Shown one piece after another: positions 25,401 through 32,772 of a stretch of 64,000 nt of DNA (position 1 is the first letter of the stretch; each line of letters opens with the position of its first letter). The translations under genes and the position numbers were made by a program. A model generated the notes under the pieces. That model was not told where the DNA came from, searched no databases, and saw only the letters and a list, made by a program, of their open reading frames with translations. Source of the stretch: Mimachlamys varia (lineage: Eukaryota; Mollusca; Bivalvia; Pectinida; Pectinidae); NCBI GenBank assembly GCA_947623455.1, contig OX392532.1, positions 25,704,792 through 25,768,791 of the forward strand, written 5' to 3'.

Positions 25401-28400
25401 CTCAGCCCCCTCGGGGGTCAGTCCCACCATGAGTACAATTTTGAATCCTGAGCACCTAGGGATACTTTCTGCCAAATAAGGCTCATATCTAATCAGTGGT
25501 TATGGAGAAGAAGTCGCTTAAACCAATATAGCTAAATAACCCTTTTTGGCCCAGCCCCTAAGCCCCCTAGGGGGTCAGTCCCACCATGAATACAATTTTG
25601 AATCCTGGGCACCCAAGGATGCTTCCTGCCAAATTACGTTGATTTCCTATCAGTGGTTATGGAGAAGAAGTCGTTTCGGATGGACGGACGGACGACGGAT
25701 GGACGACGGACGCCACGGAATGGCATAAGCTCATCTAGGTCCTTCGGACCAAGTGAGCTAAAAATTAAGAATTAAGAGATTTGATAAGGAAAAGTATGAA
25801 GATCTGGTATTAACCCCACAACCTAGGATATACTAATGCAGGTGCCTCACACCTCCCCCACACAATTAATTATGGAATAGCTCTAAACTGGGATTTGGTT
25901 TTGCAACAGTTATCTCTCCCTTATGTAATTAGGGAACATTATCTTACAACAACTTCACCCCTGAAATTTTAAATTGAACTTTTCCAACCCCTGATTCGGA
26001 GGAGTCCAATGTGTCTTCAGAGGTGAAAGAGTTAAATGGGAAAAACAAAATTAACATTGGACAAATAAAGGTTGTTATCAGTAAAGGACAAATGTTTGAC
26101 TGGTGATCATTTCCTGATATACAGACAGTGTCGGGTTGAAACTTACTCTTTGATGTCACCATTTTCTACTGGACACCATGCACGTATTTCACACGTATTG
26201 GATGTTGTGTTACAGACTCCCGTCAGTATACCTGACAAATAATGTGTAGAATTTAAATGACTTTAAACAATCACCAAATCCATATTTTCTTCTCAAATCT
26301 GAAATATATAGTGCAAAATAATTCCATCTTTATAATGCTTGATGAACAGCAGGCAAAATATGACAATGAATTGTTCAAATTGTATGAAATCACGAAACTG
26401 TTTTGTGTAACTTACCTGAAATTGCGTATTAAAGCTATTATCATGCCTGTAAAAGTTTACGGTATTTTGGGACATGAACCAGAAAACAACATGAATTGAA
26501 TATGGTTACTGTCTTAAGCTTGTTGTTGAAAATATCAAAATTGTTGAGAATGAGGCTCATTTTCTATGCCAGTGTCCACTTTATGCTGACTTTAAAAAAT
26601 TATCACGCTTTTGAAATGCCACAAGTGAAGAAATTATTTTACTAACATCCATCTCGGAGGGTAATATCTTTGTATATATATTTTTATACCTGGCAGATAA
26701 ACCTAACGTAGAGCAAAACATTGAGAAGACAAGTAATGGTCTCTTTAACCGGATACAGTTAATTTGTAATCTAAAAGAAAAAATAAATTAAAGCTTATAA
26801 TAAGATTGCCAGTTTGTTACAAAGTAATACATACATGCATTGTGTTTCTTATTATTTTGATTTATTTGAAATGTTTGGTTTGGTTTGATTGTTTTTACGT
26901 CCTATTAACAGCCAGGGTTCTTTAAAGACAGCCTCTCGGTCTATGTGATGTGGATGCGTGTGCATTTGGGTGTGTAGTATGTTTGTGTATTACAGTAGAC
27001 TCCACTTAGTATCACCCCTGTTAATATCACATTCCTCTTTATTTCATGTTTTTCCCATGCACCATTTTTCTCTCTATATAATCTATGTAATTTTATTTGG
27101 TTAATATCATGTATTTTGAGGTAAATTCCTCTTGATATCATGTTTTTTTTTAACCAATCACATAAAATATCCAGAAAATGATGTCATTTCCATTGATTTC
27201 AGATACAACTTGTACAAAATGTTGCATAGAAAATAAAAAATGACCCCAAAATTGATTTTTCATTGAAATGATATTGTTATCTGTATATGTTGAAACATCT
27301 TCATATATACATTGAATAGCTTACTGTTAGCTATGAAGATTGGAAATGCACTAGATTTAGTGGAAAAACATGTTTCTCTTAATGTCACATTCTTGTTAAT
27401 ATCATGTTTTTGTCTGACAAATGCAACATGATATACAGAGGAGTGCACTGTATTTTAAATGTACTGATAGTACTAAAGATGTGTTAAAATAAAATATATC
27501 TACTGCAAATGTATATATTTTAGGGGTTACTGGTATCTTATTTTAGTGACTTTCGCACAGAAAATACTCCGCTAAACTATGATTGCGCTAATTACAGTTA
27601 CTAAATACTACAGTAAGTATTTATGAGTGTGCTAAGCCAATTCTACTCTCTGTTTAAACTCTGATGTATGCTAAAATTTGAGTGCACCAAAATGAGTACA
27701 GTATATGTTAATGTAAATGAATTTAAGCTACAATGTCAGGTGGCTTACATATCACGATTGTTCATTTGACATATACATTGTACTGTGGGCTGGAGGCTTT
27801 TAGTAATGAATAAAACATGAACAACTGAACAAATGTTCAACTTTTTCGTCCCAAAGTCACAGGGTCACTGGTACAGAACTAGACAGCAATCGTACCAATG
27901 TGTATACACCCCGACTCAGATCACGGGAAGTCAGTGTTGACACTTACCATTACCAGTTGGAAGGGATTTCCCAGCCATCGGGGCACATGTATCGTCACTC
28001 GTACAATTAGCTCCCCCTATGTTTTTGTCCTGAAGGAGGGAAATCGGGCATTGTAATTAGTTTGAACACCAATCCTTGTCCTTATTATAAAGCTTACATT
28101 TTAATGAACAGACTTTATATCAAGAAATTGATTTGTTAATTGACAATGACCTCAAACTTTCTTTTTCTGGAAATAAACTAGACAAATTTACATCACCACA
28201 TATACCCTGTCTCAGATCTAGAGTTTTGTTTGGTTTATTTTGATTTACGTCTTATTAAGGACTTGCCAGGTTTTGGAGGTGGAGGAAAGTACCCGGTGAA
28301 AAACCACCAACATATCTGGGATTTAAACTCGCAACCCAGGGGTGGAGCGCTTGTGATAGAATGTCGGGACGCTTTAACCACTCCTCCGCAGCCCTCCAGA

Positions 28401-30984
28401 TCTAGAGTCAACTTACCTCGCCACATATACCCTGTCTTTGATTTGGCGTCACTATCAGGTTTGTGATTACGAAGAAGGCGTTATTCTCCTAATAAAATAA
28501 AAATCATGTGATGAATTCATGAAATAAAACGATACAATATTTCCTTTTAATGTGCAATTTACATCATAAATCATGTTCAACAATTTTGGAAAGATGAAAT
28601 GATCAATGACTTTGGAAAATTATCTTCACAATCTTAGTTTAAATTTCAGACAAAGAAGGGTGAAATCTAATCCCAACCTTTTACAAAGTACATTAATTTT
28701 GGCAGGTTACAATATTAAATTGTTGTATGAAAATTTCACTTTCAGTTCACATAGAAGAGGTTAATGATAAATTTATGAAAATAGTGATGGTTAAATAAGA
28801 TTGATTATAACTACAAATTCCACTATTTATATACACACTTGAATCCCCTTCACCTAAGAATACTACAGATCAAGTTTTTACACTACTATTTACATGAAGA
28901 ACAAGACAATTTTTGTTATAGAATTGACTACATTTCCCCTATTGCACCCCATCTCTGAGCCCCCCACAACAGGTCGTATGGTGCCAGAAACATAATGGCA
29001 GAATTATCATGTGAGTGATTCCATAACACAGCTCAGAAATAACAAGAGGCCCAGAGGGCCTGTATCGCTCACCTGGATACATTGGTATCTAGTTAAATGT
29101 GGTAAAATATTATCCAAAAAGATCCCAATGCAAGGACAGGGACAGATTAAAAGCCCTGCCCCTCAGTCCCCTGGGGACAGAGACAGATTAAAAGCCCTGC
29201 CCCTCAGTCCCCCGAAGGGGTTAGTCTAGGGCTGGGCGGTTTTACCGGTATATCGGTATACCGTGGTATAAAGTTGTTATGGTACGTACCGTGGTACATT
29301 TGTCTTGTACCGGTTTTTTGGGAACTTTCATTTAACTTAAGCTTTTCAATGAACTACTTGTTACATTGATCAATTGGAATTCTAATATGGTTAAGTTATA
29401 ATTTCCTATAAGTTTGCTGATCAACTAGGACAGACATAGCTTCACTCAAACAATATTAGAGGATAACAAAAAGAGAAACTTAAGACAGGCCACTTGTTGA
29501 TTTGCTTCAGAACAAAAACAGACGTTTAGCTAGCTAATTCATAGAATCAAGGTGGCATACCGTCGTACGTACCGCAGTATTTGCCTAAATATACCATGGT
29601 ACCTTTGATTTTGTGGTACCCAGCTCTAGGTCAGTCCCACTGTTAGTACAGTTTTAAATCCTGAGCACCTAGGGATCCCTCCTGCCAAATAAGGTTGATT
29701 TCATATCAGTGGTTGGAGAAAAAAATAATTGTTGACAGACAATGGACGGATGAACGACGGACGCCACAGTATTGCATAAACTCACCTCAGTCCTTTGGAC
29801 CAGGTAATCTAATAATCTAGCTACATTTAATAGAGGAAAACTAATTTCAAGATAACACAGAAATGATTTTATTGATGTACTAAGGTGAATAGCTGAATAA
29901 TGTAAATTGAGTATTTTGTTTTCTTTTTATTACTGGTAGAGGAACTGGACTGCCCCAAACTGGGTTGATCGTCGGTGACCATGCATGAACTCACAGTGAT
30001 TCACTCATTTTCATAATTTTGTGCAACCCTTAGAAGACTGAAGCACAGTCTGTATGTATGCGTTTTTCCTCTTCCGATACACACAGTGTGACTAACTTTA
30101 CAGTTACATGTATGTGATCAGGTTGCTTATAACCAGCTTTAGCTGACACTTAATTACCTTTACTCGATTTAGTTCAATGGTAGAGCATGCGATGATGTAC
30201 CATACTTTTAGGCTGGAGGTCCAAGTGTATAAGGTTCAAGCCCCAGTGACTTCCCTATCTTTATATTTACAGTATAGTACTTACCTGGGCAGGGACCACA
30301 TAATCAGCTACGTCCCATAAAGAGCTTTCAAGGTTAGGCACTTCTGATCCATTCAGATATGCCACGCCTTTTACTTTGGTAGTAACTGCACTCTGTATAG
30401 TATCAACTTTCTGATACCCTTTCTTGAAAATAATGGCATACCTGGTGGAATATAAAGACTGTTAAATCAATATTCAGTGTCTGCAGTGTCGGTCAAACCA
30501 GGGACGTATACCCTTCAGATACAATTTAAATTGACAGGGATATAAGGGAATTGACCTCATATATTGTACATAAGTCCGTCTGCCCTGGCCCAATAAAAAA
30601 AAGTGTCTCGTCGTGTAGGCCTAGAGCTACGTTATTGCAGCTAAAATCCCTGGTCAAACGTAACAAATGAATGTGTTTTTAACGGATGTAAAATACATGT
30701 TTATTAAGACTGCAATAATGTGTTATCTTTATACAATACTTTATTGAACTATTAAAGTATATTTTAGCAAAAAAAAATAACAAGAGAAAACAAGGCATTC
30801 ACTTCAATCAGCAAATGTACTTTCGGTTTGTCTTAGTTAGCTCTTACCCTATAATGTAACCAATGATGACCAATTGTAGAAATCTGTTTATCACTCCAAC
30901 TTTCTTGCTCTTGATGTGGACGATTTTAGGCGTGTCATATTCAAAGAAGATACTAATGGCGGAGCGAACAACATTCGGCGCCAT
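16289..30984 (-). CDS. P2RX: P2X purinoceptor (ATP-gated cation channel), whole coding region with introns
   Basis: Ten spliced coding positions give about 390 residues (392 with the alternative exon seven), normal for P2X. The product is a trimeric plasma-membrane channel opened by extracellular ATP. Seen in the translation: a short cytosolic N terminus with the conserved Thr18-Pro-Lys site; a first membrane segment around residues 34-51; ATP-contact residues Lys68 and Lys70 in TTKVKG, Thr191 and Lys195 in FTVFIK, the Asn-Phe-Arg motif at 296-298 and Lys316; ten ectodomain cysteines; a second membrane segment at about 340-364; and the trafficking motif Tyr-x-x-x-Lys at 370-374. Exons (minus strand order): 30984-30848, 30441-30285, 28488-28417, 28029-27948, 26231-26147, 23912-23826, 22204-22063 or 20490-20343, 19857-19727, 17153-16994, 16408-16289. 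All junction phases agree. The subtype cannot be assigned. The C-terminal end is the only uncertain part. Confidence 0.95.
16620..16960. repeat. interspersed repeat, copy 1, P2X intron 9
   Basis: Closely similar to 27125-27455 (shared AACCAATCACATAAAATATC, TGGAAATGCACTAGATTTAG and GACAAATGCAACATGATATA). Type not determined. Confidence 0.75.
16994..17153 (-). CDS. P2RX: P2X coding exon 9: ATP-contact Lys and start of TM2
   Basis: Completes the split Arg, then reads YAKYFRDPDGTEVRTLYKAF (ATP-contact Lys316), the AGKFNVVP motif and INIGSG-type TM2 entry as NIGSGLGLLAV. Acceptor TTTCAG, donor GTAGGT. Phase 0 at its end. Confidence 0.95.
17219..18940 (+). mobile_element. pearl-like element with 145-bp tandem units, P2X intron 8
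   Basis: Starts CAAGAGGCCCAATGGGCCTG and ends with a hairpin of CTCACTTGGCCC/GGGCCAGGTGAG followed by CTAA. Between them are about ten tandem units of 145 bp (for example, repeat points 17536, 17681, 17826). The architecture matches the oyster 'pearl' elements with a central tandem core. The terminal hairpin plus CTAA resembles a Helitron-type 3' end, so a non-autonomous Helitron relative is inferred. The many overlapping 90-110 codon frames here are repeat artefacts. Confidence 0.8.
18946..19600 (+). mobile_element. second pearl-like element, directly adjacent, degraded
   Basis: Begins CAAGAGGCCAAATGGGCCTG only a few bases after the previous element ends. It has one or two degraded units of the same core and a decayed terminal hairpin (GAGCTCACCTAG). 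It is interrupted at about 19203-19350 by a SINE-tail-like sequence. Confidence 0.65.
19203..19350 (-). mobile_element. SINE 3'-part relic inside the pearl-like element
   Basis: Begins GGTTTGGTTTGATCGTGTTA and continues like the 26874-26985 copy (both contain ACGTCCT and a CGGT-TATG stretch). On the minus strand it ends in an A/C-rich tail like the complete SINE at 28224-28396. Relationship inferred from shared words. Confidence 0.45.
19727..19857 (-). CDS. P2RX: P2X coding exon 8: GGV strand to NFR motif
   Basis: Starts in phase 0 with GGVMQVLINWDCNLD, contains the last cysteine pair, and runs to GFNF plus the first two bases of the Arg of the ATP-binding Asn-Phe-Arg motif. Acceptor TACAG, donor GTAACC. 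Confidence 0.95.
20343..20490 (-). CDS. P2RX: P2X alternative exon 7b: dorsal-fin region, version b
   Basis: 148 bases, 49 codons after the split Arg codon. It also carries both conserved cysteines (KICRY and FCPIF) and CPIFVLGDIVAMAGEDY, close to the vertebrate CPIFRLG pattern. It has an Asn-Asp-Thr sequon at a different place from 7a. Acceptor TTGTAG, donor GTAATT. Start and end phases match exon 7a. If joined after 7a it would be read in the wrong frame and meet a TAA after 17 codons, so the two are expected to be used one at a time. Confidence 0.9.
20769..20966. mobile_element. foldback element between P2X exons 7a and 7b
   Basis: An almost complete palindrome of about 198 bp. Outer arms are CCTGGCCCCGGTTTCATCAA-like and contain repeated CTTAACTTAAGG; inner arms are TCTCCATAGGA with GCATTACAGAA and their complements. 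It could form a long hairpin in the P2X pre-mRNA. Confidence 0.8.
20964..21033. repeat. 85-bp mini inverted-repeat family, copy 4 (left end missing)
   Basis: CTGAAGACACATTTGAACTA abuts the foldback at 20769-20966; the right end ATTTTCAGTGGTGACCGAG is decayed. Confidence 0.65.
21896..21912. repeat. poly-C run
   Basis: A mostly C tract of about 17-22 bases followed by poly-A, 150 bp from exon 7a. A similar C run lies at 20260-20272. Length may be inaccurate in the assembly. Confidence 0.8.
21944..22015. repeat. 85-bp mini inverted-repeat family, copy 5, beside P2X exon 7a
   Basis: CTCATTCACCCCTGAAATTT ... TCTGGGGTGACTGAATTA, shortened interior, about 50 bp from the donor of exon 7a. Confidence 0.7.
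22063..22204 (-). CDS. P2RX: P2X alternative exon 7a: dorsal-fin region, version a
   Basis: 142 bases encoding 47 codons after the split Arg codon. It has the two conserved cysteines (SCTF and DCPIF), the family pattern CPIFKLSTIV, and an Asn-Tyr-Thr sequon near its end. Acceptor GCTAG, donor GTATAT. It begins with the one base needed to complete AG and ends in phase 0, exactly like exon 7b. Relative to known P2X structures this segment should cover the dorsal fin beside the ATP pocket; that mapping is inference from family alignment. Confidence 0.9.
23826..23912 (-). CDS. P2RX: P2X coding exon 6: beta strand with ATP-contact Thr and Lys
   Basis: Residues about 178-206. KDFTVFIKNNIEFP matches the P2X strand bearing the ATP-base-contact threonine and a phosphate-contact lysine. 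The exon ends with two bases (AG) of a split Arg codon, which must be completed by either version of exon seven. Confidence 0.94.
24226..25760 (+). mobile_element. pearl-like element, second family, about 160-bp units, P2X intron 5
   Basis: Starts CAAGAGGCCCAGAGGGCCTG and ends in a hairpin (CTAGGTCCTTCGGACCAAGT) and GAGCTAA. The core has about nine units containing GAGCACCTAGGGATGCTTCC and CAGTGGTTATGGAGAAG. Two neighbouring units are repeated as a pair of about 315 bp (24871 versus 25186), nearly identical. Confidence 0.8.
25950..26034. repeat. 85-bp mini inverted-repeat family, copy 6
   Basis: AACTTCACCCCTGAAATTTT ... TGTCTTCAGAGGTGAAAGAG, with interior GATTCGGAGGAGTCC. Lies about 110 bp past P2X exon 5. 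Confidence 0.7.
26147..26231 (-). CDS. P2RX: P2X coding exon 5: cysteine-rich head domain
   Basis: Residues about 150-177. It encodes GVCNTTSNTCEIRAWCPVE, giving three conserved cysteines and an Asn-Thr-Thr glycosylation sequon. Donor GTAAGT. Confidence 0.94.
26515..26790 (+). pseudogene. possible LINE-type reverse transcriptase C-terminal relic
   Basis: A short frame reads IVENEAHFLCQCPLYADF before a stop. This Glu-Ala-His-Phe-Leu-x-x-Cys-Pro-Leu-Tyr pattern is typical of the C-terminal region of invertebrate non-LTR retrotransposons. Only about 25 codons survive. Confidence 0.35.
26874..26985 (-). mobile_element. SINE 3'-part relic
   Basis: GGTTTGGTTTGATTGTTTTT then ACGTCCTATTAACAGCC: reverse complement of a bivalve-type SINE tail, similar to the relic at 19203-19350. 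No tRNA-like head remains. Confidence 0.5.
26992..27455. mobile_element. interspersed repeat, copy 2, with possible terminal inverted repeats
   Basis: Longer copy of the 16620-16960 repeat. Its ends read TACAGTAGACTCC and GGAGTGCACTGTA, an imperfect inverted pair, suggesting a TA-targeting DNA element. Lies in P2X intron 4. Confidence 0.6.
27948..28029 (-). CDS. P2RX: P2X coding exon 4: head-domain cysteines
   Basis: Residues 123-149 plus one base. It contains the family pattern CTSDDTC, the second and third conserved cysteines. Acceptor TTCAG, donor GTAAGT. Confidence 0.93.
28224..28396 (-). mobile_element. tRNA-derived SINE with 11-bp target duplication
   Basis: On the minus strand it starts with a tRNA-like head (box A-like GAGTGGTTAAAGCG, box B-like GGGTTGCGAGTTTAAATCCC) and a core GGTGGTTTTTCACCGGGTAC. 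It ends in AAACCAAACAAAAC. Both sides carry CAGATCTAGAG (28213-28223 and 28397-28407). It sits about 20 bp from the 3' end of P2X exon 3. Confidence 0.85.
28417..28488 (-). CDS. P2RX: P2X coding exon 3: NFFV-type core segment
   Basis: A 72-base exon (residues 99-122) reading ENNAFFVITNLIVTPNQRQ and then the first ectodomain cysteine. Phase 0 at both ends. Its donor lies only about 10 bp from a target-site duplication left by a SINE insertion in the following intron. Confidence 0.94.
29041..29816 (+). mobile_element. pearl-like element, short copy interrupted by an hAT-like element, P2X intron 2
   Basis: Starts ACAAGAGGCCCAGAGGGCCT, has a 45-bp direct repeat (AGATTAAAAGCCCTGCCCCT), and resumes after 29628 with the usual CCTGAGCACCTAGGGAT core. 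It ends near CTTTGGACCAGGTAATCTAA with a decayed hairpin. Confidence 0.7.
29227..29628. mobile_element. 402-bp hAT-like non-autonomous element
   Basis: Terminal inverted repeats TAGGGCTGGG and CCCAGCTCTA, flanked by 8-bp duplications GGTTAGTC and GGTCAGTC (one mismatch) that also match the uninterrupted pearl-like core. Eight-bp duplication indicates an hAT-type element. The subterminal regions are full of GGTA/TACC words. Confidence 0.75.
30170..30260 (+). mobile_element. tRNA-like SINE relic in P2X intron 2 flank
   Basis: Box-A-like TAGTTCAATGGTAGAGC and box-B-like GGTTCAAGCCCC, separated by an over-long spacer, followed by GTGACTTCCC. A SINE head rather than a functional tRNA. It ends only about 25 bp from P2X exon 2. 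Confidence 0.5.
30285..30441 (-). CDS. P2RX: P2X coding exon 2: end of TM1 and first ATP-binding lysines
   Basis: Residues 46-98, with a clean CAG acceptor and GTAAGT donor. It carries the KKGYQ post-TM1 motif, TTKVKG with the two ATP-phosphate-binding lysines, and the family hallmark WDVADYVVPAQ. Confidence 0.95.
30848..30984 (-). CDS. P2RX: P2X coding exon 1: N terminus and first membrane segment
   Basis: Encodes residues 1-45 plus two bases. The start ATG is at 30984-30982, and a 33-residue cytosolic stretch before the membrane segment is the usual P2X spacing. It contains EYDTPK, the conserved N-terminal Thr-x-Lys phosphorylation-type site, and the hydrophobic run FLQLVIIGYII. The donor is GTAAGA. 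Confidence 0.93.
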
Positions 30985-31640
30985 TCTGTAACAGTGGTCG
31001 AGACAGATAAACAAGGAGTGGATCTAACGTTAGGCCTACATGTAGATAACCCGTATCACATGACGGTGAGAAATTGTCTGTGGAGCCCAAAAAATGAGTT
31101 CATACGAAGGGAGGCAACTCGATAAACACCAGCTTTTCCTATTTCAAATGTAAAGGACAAGCAAATATTGTTGATAAACGATATTTCAAATATGAACTAT
31201 TCTTTTCCAACCGATCAATCAGTTTGGAACACGAGAATGCCCCGCCCACCTTGGCCTACCCGGGGTTTGCCGAGGCCACACAGAGTTACGGTCCCTGTTT
31301 CACGTGACAGGAACGATAACTCTTGAAGAGCGGTGTGGCGGGGAAATTATAAATTTATACATGATGAAGGGAGAATATTTTACTAGACTATAATTAAAAA
31401 TATATCATTTAACATACTTAAGACCACATATATTAAACCAAGTAGATATAGACTATTTTCTCAATATAAGTTCCTTTTCAGAACCCAATCACCTTCGCGA
31501 CGTCGTGTTTAGGTGACGTCACAGTGACGTTGCAGCGTAGGCCTAATGACATTTCCGGAATGCTGAGAAGAACTAGGCATAAAAGCAGTGCTGCACCAGT
31601 TGTCAACTTATGAATGAGCATTGTTTTGTATTTAAAGTTA
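30985..31640. promoter_or_regulatory. head-to-head promoter region between P2X and the orphan gene
   Basis: About 0.6 kb separates the P2X start codon (minus) from the first recognisable exon of the plus-strand gene. It is locally GC-richer than its surroundings (31220-31340). It contains a CACGTG E-box at 31301-31306, a full CRE palindrome TGACGTCA at 31514-31521 with a half site TGACGT at 31525-31530, and an ETS-type CCGGAA at 31555-31560. Regulatory function is inferred from position and motifs. Confidence 0.5.
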
Positions 31641-32743
31641 GGTAAGATATTTTATTAACTGTATAAATCTACAAAGGAAATTACATACAAATAATTTTTG
31701 ATTCAGCCGCCAGGACAGACCTGATAAGAGTTTAATGAAGAGACAGGTGTCACTGTGTGTGCTTTTTATTATTAGCAGAAATCAATCTAGGCCCTACTGT
31801 AGGCCTACTGCAGTAATCTTCTTATTTTGTTTAACTTCCTATTTATGAATTACGTGTGTGACGCATGTTGGATGGATGTGCCTAAATCATTATAATTGAA
31901 ATCGCCGGTAGTCTAGAGGATTGTACTTCTTACCAATTTCTTAGTCTCTTTAATGAAAACCATCATACTTATAATCATTTCTTTCTTAATCTTGAAAGTG
32001 ATAATTTCCTTCATCTCATATATTTGTACAATATTTAGCAAAATGACTTATTACAAATAGGTTAAAACTTAGGACAGGTTGACCAACAATATAACAATTA
32101 ACAGTTACAACTTACATGCATAAATTACAGTGAGCCCTACTTACTAAAACGTTGTAACAGCTCATGGATAAATGAAATACATACAATGATTAAGTATAGA
32201 AATGCATTACATTTTATAGTTTGAATAACTAATACACCAACAGAATGACATGAACAGAACAAGATTAAATATTGTCCAAAGGGTTCTGACTCTCTAATCC
32301 ACTAAATATTGGGACAGCTAGCGGCTCGTGTGTCACAGAAAGTTTTTAATGAACTAATCTTCAAATCTATATTCATGATAAGATTTTCCTAAAACAGTTA
32401 TTTGGTCGCATGAGTGCCAAAATGTAAATTGAGAATATAGTTACTTACTCTTTCGGAAGATTGCATTTTTGATTAAACTTCTTATCAAATTGTAATAGGA
32501 CAAATAAAAGTATGAAAGATTGTAAAAAAAGAAATAAATTTATTTTTTTTTCAATCTAGATTTTTGGTGAAGTCTGAGGAAGAGAAATTGAGAACTGTTA
32601 ACAATGGAAGACAGAGGGATTTGAAACCCACGGTCAAGTGTTGTCAGGTGAACGAGATATTCCACCAGGTACAGAAGAATTTTGCAGATTTTGATAGCTT
32701 GCTAAAGTTAACCTACAGGTATCTCCTGCAATCATGCCAATGA
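31610..32743 (+). CDS. upstream spliced reading frame (71 codons) of the orphan gene
   Basis: ATG at 31610 opens a frame that runs to a canonical donor (GTAAGA after 31641), continues in frame from an acceptor with a strong pyrimidine tract (exon from 32560), and stops at TGA 32741-32743. The intron is 31642-32559. The frame ends 29 bases before the ATG of the 822-codon frame. It could be an upstream ORF that limits translation, or the true N-terminal exon if a further short intron joins it to the main frame. The sequence shows the frame; the role is open. Confidence 0.45.
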
Positions 32744-32772
32744 AGTCTTCCAGAAAATAGGGGACATCTTAT

